From the NCBI RefSeq assembly GCF_900142545.1, contig NZ_FRBF01000006.1, forward strand, positions 124,001 through 188,000: a stretch of DNA of 64,000 nucleotides, read 5' to 3'. Position numbers and translations under genes: made by a program. The DNA is from Fibrobacter sp. UWT2. GTDB lineage: Bacteria > Fibrobacterota > Fibrobacteria > Fibrobacterales > Fibrobacteraceae. The stretch's first letter is position 1, and every line of letters starts with the position of its first letter. Positions 14,558 to 22,175 of this stretch are shown here, in pieces. The notes under the pieces were generated by a model. That model did not search any database. It was not told the origin of the DNA and saw nothing but the letters and a program-made list of their open reading frames with translations.

Positions 14558-17427
14558 TAGCTCTCCTCATATTGCTTCCTTTTCTGATTTGCTCTTGCTC
14601 CAATTCAGAGCAGGAAGCCGATATGGTTGAGCCCCTTCCGATTGCAGAAGAAATTACTCCCGATACATTGTCCGTTGATTCCTTGAAAACGGATTCTCTT
14701 CCGAAAGACACCCTTCTAAAAGACACCCTTCCAGAGGATTCTATTCCCGAAGAAACTGTTCTTGCAGATTCGCTTCAAGAGGAAGTTGAAAAAGTCGATA
14801 CTCTTGAAGGAATGTGGAGCGCCAAGGCGACTGGGGCTGTCGTTTCGCTGGGTACCGATGAAAATGTCCGCGCGATTGATCGCCCCCTGATGCAAGTGAA
14901 GTTGAATTATGACTTCTTTATTGGCCGTCACGAAGTTACCTGCGCTGAATTCAATGCCCTGATGAAATCGGCGACGGGTCTTTCGCTGGAATGCGAAGAC
15001 GCAAATTTACCGGTGACGAACTTGACTTATTACGATGCGGTGCTTTTCGCCAATGCCCGCAGCAAGGCGGATAGCCTAGATACCGTCTATACTTATTCGT
15101 CTGCAAAATTTGACGATGAAAAACATTGTATAAGCCTCGAAGGCTTTGCGTTTCGCCCAGAGGTAAAGTCTTATCGCCTGCCCACCGAAGTGGAATGGGT
15201 ATATGCGGCCCGCCAGAACTGGAACTTGCGAGAGGCTTGGACGGCCGAAAATTCAGGGTACAAATTGCACAATGTCTGTAGCAAGGCTGTTCCCAGTACG
15301 GCTGTTTGCGATATGGCCGGCAATGCCATGGAATGGGTGAATGATTGGTTGGGCTCATTCCAGAAAACGACGGTCAGTAATTATGTGGGCGCTCCCGATG
15401 GCGGTTTTCTGGGGCAACGCGTTGTAAAGGGAGGTTGCTATCGGAATGCGGCTTCGTCGATAACGCTGTACGGCCGCGGCGATGTCTATACGGTAACTTC
15501 TTCTACTCGGGCTGACTATGTTGGCTTTCGCTTGGCCTACGGGGCAATACCTGATGCCGTATGGATGGGCGACAATGGTAAGGCTGCATCTAGCAGAATC
15601 ATTCTCCTTGCGAATTCTTCGACGCTGGAAAGCTTGACAGGTACCTTCAAGGCGAAGCTTGCTTTCCGCAACGACATTTCGGGGAACTTGGCTTATGTGG
15701 ATTATTCTAGCGGCGTACAGTCGGTGGTTGAAATCGAAGACAGTATCGAAGTGTTTCATCCGGAGATTTCTCCTGACGGCAACCATGTCGCGTTCTGCAC
15801 CGGTTTAGAGGGCCTTTCTGGAAAGTCTTCTCTCTATGTTCGCGATTTAGATGCGACGGGTTCTCATCTAGTAAAGCTTGATGTCGAAAGTGCGGCTATT
15901 CCGCGCTGGCGGATTCTTGAAAGCGGCGATACTGCCATTGTGTATGTGACGGACGCTGGTAACAATAAAGATGAATCTGCATTTCACACGGCGTCTACCT
16001 GGCAGGTGGTTTTTGCAAACGGCCAGTTCGGAGTTCCGCAGAAACTTTTCGATGGCGCTTATCATGGGGGCGTTAGCAAGGACGGTAATCTTGCTGTAAC
16101 GGGTGCTCGACTTCTTCGGGCGAATGTCTCTGGCCAAGAGTCGGTGTGGTACAATGGGGAACAGGCCTGCAATGTTTCCTTGGCGAAAGATGGTAGCAAA
16201 CGTACCTTGTTCCTGGATTTTGCAAGTAAGTCTGGCCGCGACTTTGTCGGCAAACGATACGGCACTCACGAACGATTGCTTGTGGCCGATAGTACGGGAA
16301 AGCTGGTGCAGTCTGTAGGAGCTCCGAACGGGTTTACCTTTGACCATAGCGAATGGGCTGGAGACCTCAATTTGGCCGTAGCAACTCTTGCCGATGCCAA
16401 CGGGGCTCATCGCATGATTACTCTGATGAACCTGTCCGACAGCAGCTTTGTGGAACTTGCCGAGGGTGATGAACCCTGGCATCCGAGTCTGTGGGTGAAA
16501 CCCAAAGAATCACCTGTGAATTCGGGTTTGGACTTGGATAGTGCTGGTGTTTATATGTATCCCGATGATGATATGGGTTCCATTTTGATGCGCTATAATA
16601 TGGAACTTTTGTGGCGCTATCGTGATACGGCGAATGTTGCCATTTTAGGTTCTTCTCGTCCGTTAAATTCGTTGTCGCCGAGTCATTTGTCTCCGGAATT
16701 TTTTGCCATTAATCTTGCGCATATCCCAAATTCCATTTACTCATCTCGCGATTATCTAAAAAAATATCTCTTGGCTCATCTGAAAAAATTGAAGTATCTC
16801 GTTGTGTCGTTGGATATTGATTTTTGGTGGAAGATTGCTGGCGAATATAGCGATAATTTCTTTGAGGTGACTTATAAAAAATACCCAGGATATGTATATG
16901 ACGAAAATCATGGATATTGGAGTGACGGTTACCCTGAAGGCTTGCTGCAATGCACGCATAATTCCATTTCTGTAGCGGATAGCAAGCCGTTCTTGCAAGA
17001 TCGTGGACGCTATACGAATTCTTATTGCGTCGCGTGGGGGGATCCTCCTGAATTTTCAGTAGATTCAACTTATTTCGATGACAAGATTTATTTGATCAAA
17101 GATTGTCTTTCTGCATTAAAAGAAATAATAGAATTGGCTCAAGAACGAGGCATTTACGTTGTGGGGATGATTTTCCCTCAAAATCCGAGGTATAAGGAAT
17201 CTGGAGCCTTTGGCCGTTACGGAATGCGTCGAAGTATGGCGATGTCCTTGATTGAACAGTTCCAAAAGTACGAGACAGAGTATTCCAACTTTAGATTTTT
17301 TGATGAAAATAAAATGGGCGATCACGATTATTCGGATGATGAAGCTTTAGATACCGATCATTTGTGTTACAAAGCTGCCCCTAAAATTACCTCACGACTG
17401 GATTCGTTGCTGAAAACCTTGGAATGA
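14551..17427 (+). CDS. TIGR02171-family tri-domain lipoprotein, copy 4, with long spacer
   Basis: A 958-residue paralog with lipobox SCSNSEQ. It is longer because of an acidic spacer after the lipid anchor (about residues 30-85) made of imperfect short repeats such as LPKDTLLKDTLPEDSIPEE, which could push the folded domains away from the membrane. FGE-like and propeller regions match copies 2 and 3, but the SGNH-like domain (GSSR at 700-703, DHL at 936-938) is closest to copy 1: both share LLWRYRDTANV, SIY..RDYL and a DRGRY...C.AWG insert. This mismatch points to recombination between paralogs. The start overlaps the stop of copy 3 by 7 nt and the stop overlaps the next gene by 4 nt. Confidence 0.85.
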   Translation: MVIALLILLPFLICSCSNSEQEADMVEPLPIAEEITPDTLSVDSLKTDSLPKDTLLKDTLPEDSIPEETVLADSLQEEVEKVDTLEGMWSAKATGAVVSLGTDENVRAIDRPLMQVKLNYDFFIGRHEVTCAEFNALMKSATGLSLECEDANLPVTNLTYYDAVLFANARSKADSLDTVYTYSSAKFDDEKHCISLEGFAFRPEVKSYRLPTEVEWVYAARQNWNLREAWTAENSGYKLHNVCSKAVPSTAVCDMAGNAMEWVNDWLGSFQKTTVSNYVGAPDGGFLGQRVVKGGCYRNAASSITLYGRGDVYTVTSSTRADYVGFRLAYGAIPDAVWMGDNGKAASSRIILLANSSTLESLTGTFKAKLAFRNDISGNLAYVDYSSGVQSVVEIEDSIEVFHPEISPDGNHVAFCTGLEGLSGKSSLYVRDLDATGSHLVKLDVESAAIPRWRILESGDTAIVYVTDAGNNKDESAFHTASTWQVVFANGQFGVPQKLFDGAYHGGVSKDGNLAVTGARLLRANVSGQESVWYNGEQACNVSLAKDGSKRTLFLDFASKSGRDFVGKRYGTHERLLVADSTGKLVQSVGAPNGFTFDHSEWAGDLNLAVATLADANGAHRMITLMNLSDSSFVELAEGDEPWHPSLWVKPKESPVNSGLDLDSAGVYMYPDDDMGSILMRYNMELLWRYRDTANVAILGSSRPLNSLSPSHLSPEFFAINLAHIPNSIYSSRDYLKKYLLAHLKKLKYLVVSLDIDFWWKIAGEYSDNFFEVTYKKYPGYVYDENHGYWSDGYPEGLLQCTHNSISVADSKPFLQDRGRYTNSYCVAWGDPPEFSVDSTYFDDKIYLIKDCLSALKEIIELAQERGIYVVGMIFPQNPRYKESGAFGRYGMRRSMAMSLIEQFQKYETEYSNFRFFDENKMGDHDYSDDEALDTDHLCYKAAPKITSRLDSLLKTLE

Positions 17428-18899
17428 TAATAGCTGTTTTTGTCATACTGCTTGCGATTTTCCCGCTGACCGATACCGACATCTGGTGGCATTTGGCTTG
17501 TGCACGCGAGTGGGTGACAACATGGACTCCCGTCCGCACGCCTGTTGTGAATGTGCATGAATACTTTCAGCTGGTGGTAGGCTTTATCTATGGCTTAGGT
17601 GGTGCTCCGCTCTTGGTGGCCTTCAAGGCCTTTTTATGGGGCGTAGTTTTCGCCCTGTTCCTCCGCCCCCGTCATGCCGCACGTCATGCTGAACGTCACC
17701 CTGAACTTGTTTCAGGGTCAGCATCAGCTTTTCCTGCCCTAACCATTATTCTTCTTTTCATTTTCCGCTACCAGTTTGAGATGCGCCCGGTGCTTTTTTC
17801 TCTGTTGTTCCTCGGCGTTTATTGGAATGTGCTTCCGTGGCTAGCTAAAGAATGGCGCGAATCTCGGTTCAGCGTAAAGCTGATGGCTTGCACTGTGTTA
17901 ATTCTTGCGATTCAGTGGCTTTGGTGCAAGTGCCAGGGACTTTATATCTTGGGCCCGATTTTTGCAACATTAGTATTATGCGCCAATTTACTTGAATCTA
18001 AAAAGCATCGTGCGCTCCGTGTGAAATTTGCCTGGCCACAAGTGGCTTTTATTTTGCTTCTTTGGTTGATGCCGTTTTTGCATCGAGAAGGTTTGGCCTT
18101 GTTCCTGTATCCGTTTGGCCTGCTGGATCGTTTGCTTGGCCTTACGCCTTCTGCTGCAGTATTTGCAAGTCAAATCGCCGAGAACCGTTCTCCCATAACG
18201 CTTTTGGTGGCGGGGGAGAACAGGATCGTTTCGGCGGCAATGATTGTGCTGAGCTTTGCAGGAATGGGACTTGCTGCTTGGCGATTGTATAAGGCTCGCA
18301 GGCCCGATGTCTTGAATGTGACATTATTGGTAATGGCGAGTCTCGCCCTTATTGCCGAACGAAACTTTGTGCTGTTCTTGCCGGTGTTTTTGGCAATGTT
18401 GCCTACATTCTCAAAGCAACCGAAGGTTGCGACCTCATCCCTCATTCCTCGCGTCCATCTTCCTACTGTCTACTGCCTACTTCCTACCTTTTTCATTCTC
18501 GGTCTCTGGGCTCGTTCCCTTTCGGCTTACGATTATTCTATGGTCGCCTACCAGCGTGTACCTGTGCAAGCCGCAGAATGGATGGCGAAACACCCCCATT
18601 CGGGCAAGCTGTTTAACGACGACCGTGCCGGCGGTTACTTGGCGCTAATGAACCCGGCCGATTCCATTTACATTGATGGCCGATTCATCCTTAAAACGGC
18701 TGATTTCTTTGAGCGGTATCTAGATTACGCCAAAGATCCTGCCTTGTTTATGCGTGACGCTGATTCCTTAAGCATTGACCGCGCCTTATTCCCGCTGCAG
18801 TACTACGCTCGTTGGGATGAACTGATGCTCGCCCTTAATCAAGATTCCCGCTGGCATCTGGTTTACCGCGACGAATACTTCGTTGTGTTTGATAGATAA
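17424..18899 (+). CDS. Polytopic membrane protein, GT-C-like
   Basis: A 491-residue protein with roughly ten hydrophobic segments, an early DTDIWWHLACAREWV motif and a soluble C-terminal ~110 residues with GKLFNDDRAGGYLALMNPAD and YIDGRF. This plan (acidic motif in the first outer loop, many membrane segments, small C-terminal domain) is typical of uncharacterised GT-C-like membrane proteins related to lipid-phosphosugar-dependent glycosyltransferases; the activity is inferred only. ATGA overlap with TIGR02171 copy 4 makes it the last gene of the cluster. Two dispersed repeats are read in frame: one gives RHAERHPELVSGSASA (about residues 87-102), the other LPTVYCLLPTFF (about 346-357). Confidence 0.7.
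   Translation: MIIAVFVILLAIFPLTDTDIWWHLACAREWVTTWTPVRTPVVNVHEYFQLVVGFIYGLGGAPLLVAFKAFLWGVVFALFLRPRHAARHAERHPELVSGSASAFPALTIILLFIFRYQFEMRPVLFSLLFLGVYWNVLPWLAKEWRESRFSVKLMACTVLILAIQWLWCKCQGLYILGPIFATLVLCANLLESKKHRALRVKFAWPQVAFILLLWLMPFLHREGLALFLYPFGLLDRLLGLTPSAAVFASQIAENRSPITLLVAGENRIVSAAMIVLSFAGMGLAAWRLYKARRPDVLNVTLLVMASLALIAERNFVLFLPVFLAMLPTFSKQPKVATSSLIPRVHLPTVYCLLPTFFILGLWARSLSAYDYSMVAYQRVPVQAAEWMAKHPHSGKLFNDDRAGGYLALMNPADSIYIDGRFILKTADFFERYLDYAKDPALFMRDADSLSIDRALFPLQYYARWDELMLALNQDSRWHLVYRDEYFVVFDR
17671..17726. repeat. GTCATGCTGAAC...CAGGGTCAGCATC palindromic repeat inside a gene
   Basis: Contains CACCCTGAACTTGTTTCAGGGT, a hairpin with CCCTGAA/TTCAGGG arms, flanked by GTCATGC units. It is translated as HPELVSGS, a peptide often seen where this widespread bacterial repeat invades genes. 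Confidence 0.7.
18459..18487. repeat. TAGGCAGTAGACAGTAGGAAG-type repeat inside a gene
   Basis: CTTCCTACTGTCTACTGCCT followed by ACTTCCTAC, translated as LPTVYCLLPT in the GT-C-like protein. The same unit, in intergenic position, lies at 23379-23442 and 53932-53962. Confidence 0.7.
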
Positions 18900-18927
18900 A
18901 AAAAGGTCCGACCCGAAGGTCGGACCT
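18898..18927 (-). terminator. Rho-independent terminator of the GH5 gene
   Basis: Inverted repeat AGGTCCGAC (18904-18912) / GTCGGACCT (18919-18927), loop CCGAAG. On the minus strand it is followed by a run of seven T (18898-18904). It may also stop plus-strand transcription leaving the envelope cluster, although that side is not T-rich. Confidence 0.8.
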
Positions 18928-18953
18928 CTCATCTCTCTCTCGTTTGATTGGAT

Positions 18954-20441
18954 TTACTTAATCTGGAAGGCGCGAACCATATTGGTTGTCTTGTCGTGGA
19001 TTCGTGCGAAGTACTTGCCGGCAGGGAACTTGGCGAGCGAAAGCGAACCACTCACGTTGTCGATTGCCATAATCTTATTGCCCATCATGCTGTAAACTTC
19101 AACAGTCATGGGGGCTCCTGCGATATGCAATGCGTTGTCCGAGAAGCTCACGTTGAAGTTCACGCTAGCCTTTGCGAAAATCGGGACTTCGTTGCCACCT
19201 TGGTTGTTGTTTCCGTTGTTGTTACCTTGATTGTTGTTCCCGTTCTGATTATTGTTGCCGCCGTTTTGGTTGTTATTTTCGCCGTTATTATTGTTTTCGT
19301 TTTGATTCTGATTATTGTTGCCGTCGCCCTGGCTTTGATTGTTGTTGTTGACAGCGCACTTGGTGTAGCTGGCGGGGTTGGTAGAAAGGTAGCCCTTCAC
19401 CAGGTTGCCAGAGGTCGTGTACTGGAGCGAAGTCTTGGTAGAGGAACCTTCAAATGCGGCGGTACCTTCGCTGATCTTGGATGCAGACCAGTTTGCCCAA
19501 GAAAGCTGATACTTGTTCACGTATTCCTGCCAGCTCTGGTTGCGGCCCTGGTCCGGATTTCCGGCACCGCTTGCATCAGCCGTGCCCCATTCCGAAATGA
19601 ACACGGAGAGCCCTGCTTTGATCGCCTTTTCACCCTTGACGCCTTCGCTTTCGCCGCCCCAACTGTAATTGCCTGCCCAGTTGTGGCTGTTGGCGTAGTA
19701 GTGCAAGGTGTAAGCGGTATTTTTCTTGGGATCGTTCACTTCGTTGCCGATAGCGTCAGACGGGTTCTGGTCCCAAGAGGGGTTGCCCACGAGTACCAGG
19801 TTGTCGGAATACTGGCGAATGACTTCGATCACTTGGTTTGCGTAGTTCTTGACATCGCTCCAAGGAATCTGCTGTGGTTCGTTATAGACTTCGAAAATCA
19901 CGTTGTCGTACTTACCGTATGTCTCGGCCATTTCTTTAAAGAAATTCTTGGCCGCATCGGTCTGCTTGTGGGCTTCGTGGGAATGCCAGTCAATAATCAC
20001 GTAAATGTCGTTCTTGATAGCGGCTTCGACGACGGTCTTGACAAATTGCTTCTGGTGTTCGGAGTCAATGGCGTAACCCTTGAGCTGGATTCCGTTCCAT
20101 TCTCCCTTCCAGTCTTCGTTGCCGGTAGCCATGGCGGCGCGCACGATCTGGATTTTCATGTCGTTCACCATGGTGGAGATGCCTTCTTCGCTCCAGAATT
20201 CCAGTGCCTGGGGCATCAAGCTCCAGTAAAGGCTCATACCGCGCACCTGAACTTCGGCACCATCTTTAACACCTTCGCAGCTGCCGTAAATGCGGCCTTG
20301 TCCCTGCGAGTTCTTGCCGGTCATCAGCTGGCCATATTGGCTAACGGGGCCAACGCGGGTGGGGGTGATATCTTGGGCGGTGGCAAGCGTTGCGCACAGT
20401 GCCAAAGATGCCAATAGTGCGGATATGGATAAAGTTTTCAT
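18954..20441 (-). CDS. GH5 endoglucanase with Asn-rich linker and C-terminal tail domain
   Basis: A 495-residue secreted cellulase. Signal peptide about 1-22; GH5 catalytic domain about 25-362 with acid/base Glu188 in VYNEP, nucleophile Glu284 in FISEWG, and the usual HS(H) segment DWHSHEAH (151-158). It should hydrolyse internal beta-1,4-glucan bonds. A ~54-residue linker of Asn, Gln and Gly (about 365-418) joins it to a C-terminal domain (FNVSFSDNALHIAGAPMTVEVY ... GKYFARIHD, given here in part) that resembles type IX secretion tails. It is divergent from the GH8 gene with a shared 208-bp control region and ends at a strong terminator. Confidence 0.93.
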   Translation of the reverse strand: MKTLSISALLASLALCATLATAQDITPTRVGPVSQYGQLMTGKNSQGQGRIYGSCEGVKDGAEVQVRGMSLYWSLMPQALEFWSEEGISTMVNDMKIQIVRAAMATGNEDWKGEWNGIQLKGYAIDSEHQKQFVKTVVEAAIKNDIYVIIDWHSHEAHKQTDAAKNFFKEMAETYGKYDNVIFEVYNEPQQIPWSDVKNYANQVIEVIRQYSDNLVLVGNPSWDQNPSDAIGNEVNDPKKNTAYTLHYYANSHNWAGNYSWGGESEGVKGEKAIKAGLSVFISEWGTADASGAGNPDQGRNQSWQEYVNKYQLSWANWSASKISEGTAAFEGSSTKTSLQYTTSGNLVKGYLSTNPASYTKCAVNNNNQSQGDGNNNQNQNENNNNGENNNQNGGNNNQNGNNNQGNNNGNNNQGGNEVPIFAKASVNFNVSFSDNALHIAGAPMTVEVYSMMGNKIMAIDNVSGSLSLAKFPAGKYFARIHDKTTNMVRAFQIK

Positions 20442-20461
20442 AGAACATCCCTCTTTTTTAC

Positions 20462-20469
20462 CGAAAATA
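20462..20469 (-). promoter_or_regulatory. Candidate promoter box for the GH5 gene
   Basis: TATTTTCG on the minus strand, 20 nt before the start codon, followed by GAGGG as Shine-Dalgarno. One mismatch to TAnnTTTG. Confidence 0.35.
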
Positions 20470-20615
20470 GGTTTTAAAGGGCTAAAACGGGAAAAATCGG
20501 AACCTATTTCTGTTTACAGCTGTGTAACAGGCGAAAACGGGCTTTTTTGCGGCTTTAAAGCGTGATTTTAAGCACTTGGTATAAAAATAAAAGTTGTTTT
20601 TTTGCAAAAATCCAT

Positions 20616-20623
20616 TATCTTTG
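20616..20623 (+). promoter_or_regulatory. Promoter box for the GH8 gene
   Basis: TATCTTTG, a perfect TAnnTTTG match, with TTG 19 nt upstream (20594-20596), the spacing known for Bacteroidota promoters. It is followed by AAAGGAG before the ATG at 20650. Confidence 0.6.
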
Positions 20624-20649
20624 AGGTTAGAGTAAAAAGGAGTATATAT

Positions 20650-22098
20650 ATGGGATGTAAAGTTTGGACCGCGTCCTTGGCTTTGGCGTTTGGTCTTTCG
20701 CAGGCGACGGTGAATTTCCCGTTCCCCCAGATGTCCAATTACGGTGGAAATGCCACTTTGTTGAGTGACAAGGTTGCCGCTTCGGAACAGTTGAAAAAGC
20801 AGTTCCTGTACTGGAAACAGGCCATGTACAACGAATCGGGCGATATTGCGGGCATTCGTTCGGACCCCGGTTCCGATGCGTATTTTTCGGAAGGTGTCGG
20901 TTACGGCATGCTTCTGATGGTGTATTTTAGTGACAACACGACCAGTTACCAGGCTGAATTCGACAAGATTTGGAATTTCTACAAGAAGTTCCAGAACGAA
21001 AACGGACTCATGATCTGGAAAATCGGTAACCTTTCGGAATCTTGGGATGCGGGTAACGGTGCTGCTCTCGATGGCGATATCGATGCCGCTGCCGCCCTTG
21101 TGATGGCTTACTACCAGTTTGGCGACGAAAAGTACAAGGAAGACGCCAAAAAACTCATTCAGGCCATGAAGAAGTCCGAGTTCGAAAGCAACGGCTTGCA
21201 CATGCCGGGCGACAAGTGGGGCGATGCCGCATTCAACCGCAAGAATCCTGGCTACTTCGACCCGGCTTACATGCCCTTGTTTGCCGCAATCGATGAAGAA
21301 AATGCCGAATTCTGGAGTAAGACGGCCTACGATGCGAACATGAAGTTGTATGAATCGAGCTCTGACGAAGTCAAGACGGGCTTGGTGGACGACTGGACCG
21401 ACAAGAACGGCAAGAGCGAAGACGACTATTACAGCTACGATGCCTCGCGCGCCCCGTGGCGTAATGCGAAGGCTGTTTGCTGGCATGGCGACCAGCGTGC
21501 ACTCGCTATCGACAAGAAGATGGCTGAGTTCGTGTCAACGGTGAACGCTTCTAGCATGAGTGGCCCCGTGCTTCGTTCTTCGGGTAGCCTCGGCAATGAC
21601 CACAACAGTACGTTCGTGACATCTTTGATGACCGCACTCATTTCGGATTCCAAGTACCAAGCCAAGCTTGATGAATACTGGAAAGAAGCGGTGGCACTCG
21701 GCGACGAGAACTACTTTAACCAGTCTCTCAAGCTCTTGAACGGCCTCTTGGTTTCGGGTAACATGCCGAACCTCATGAACGCAAGTTCTAATCCGAATCC
21801 GGAGAGCTCCAGTTCCGTAAACCCGGAATCGAGTTCCAGTTCGCCGGCAGGCATTGTCGATAACAGAGTGGCTGCTGCTCCTAGAATTTCGCTGCAGGGC
21901 CGTACGCTCCAGGTTCACTTTGATGGCTCTGCACGCGTCGATGTGTTCAATGTGACGGGCAATGCCGTTAAGACTCTTTGGAATGACCGTGTGGCCGGAA
22001 GCAAGACTTTGGACCTCCAGGGAATCCCCGCGGGAGTCTATGTCATTCGCGCCCAGACGAAAAATGCGACCGTGATGCAAAAAATCAGCTTGCAATAA
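20650..22098 (+). CDS. GH8 endoglucanase with C-terminal tail domain
   Basis: A 482-residue secreted enzyme of glycoside hydrolase family 8. Start 20650 is preferred over 20602 because AAAGGAG sits 7 nt upstream and a signal peptide (to about residue 20) follows. GH8 landmarks are SEGVGYGM (Glu81, candidate acid), ALDGDIDAAAAL (the family signature, about 139-150) and YDASRAPWRNA (Asp264, candidate base). It should cut beta-1,4-glucan or related chains by inversion. A Ser-rich linker (SSSSVNPESSSSS, about 380-395) leads to a C-terminal domain ending LDLQGIPAGVYVIRA, close to type IX secretion sorting tails. The linker and tail mark it as extracellular or surface-bound. Confidence 0.93.
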   Translation: MGCKVWTASLALAFGLSQATVNFPFPQMSNYGGNATLLSDKVAASEQLKKQFLYWKQAMYNESGDIAGIRSDPGSDAYFSEGVGYGMLLMVYFSDNTTSYQAEFDKIWNFYKKFQNENGLMIWKIGNLSESWDAGNGAALDGDIDAAAALVMAYYQFGDEKYKEDAKKLIQAMKKSEFESNGLHMPGDKWGDAAFNRKNPGYFDPAYMPLFAAIDEENAEFWSKTAYDANMKLYESSSDEVKTGLVDDWTDKNGKSEDDYYSYDASRAPWRNAKAVCWHGDQRALAIDKKMAEFVSTVNASSMSGPVLRSSGSLGNDHNSTFVTSLMTALISDSKYQAKLDEYWKEAVALGDENYFNQSLKLLNGLLVSGNMPNLMNASSNPNPESSSSVNPESSSSSPAGIVDNRVAAAPRISLQGRTLQVHFDGSARVDVFNVTGNAVKTLWNDRVAGSKTLDLQGIPAGVYVIRAQTKNATVMQKISLQ

Positions 22099-22122
22099 AG
22101 CGGTATTTTGTTGATTCTTGCG

Positions 22123-22161
22123 AAAAACGCAGGTGCCCGTTGGGTGCTTGCGTTTTTTTTT
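22123..22161 (+). terminator. Terminator after the GH8 gene
   Basis: Stem AAAAACGCA (22123-22131) / TGCGTTTTT (22149-22157) with an inner GCCC/GGGT pairing, then a T run. It is immediately followed by the promoter box of the next gene. Confidence 0.7.
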
Positions 22162-22163
22162 CG

Positions 22164-22171
22164 TATCTTTA
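22164..22171 (+). promoter_or_regulatory. Promoter box abutting the propeller gene
   Basis: TATCTTTA, ending 4 nt before ATG 22176. The intervening GGGT leaves no room for a functional Shine-Dalgarno; predicted leaderless start. Confidence 0.5.
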
Positions 22172-22175
22172 GGGT

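Noticed and set aside
6331-17427. Active formylglycine-generating (sulfatase-maturing) domain
   Set aside because: The fold-type motifs are there, but the catalytic Cys pair near the C-terminal end of FGE domains is not seen, and no sulfatase gene is in the window.
18948-20417. A 489-codon open frame antisense to the GH5 cellulase
   Set aside because: Val/Ile-rich translation comes from the reverse reading of the Asn/Gln linker; the GH5 frame has catalytic residues and a signal peptide, the antisense frame has neither.
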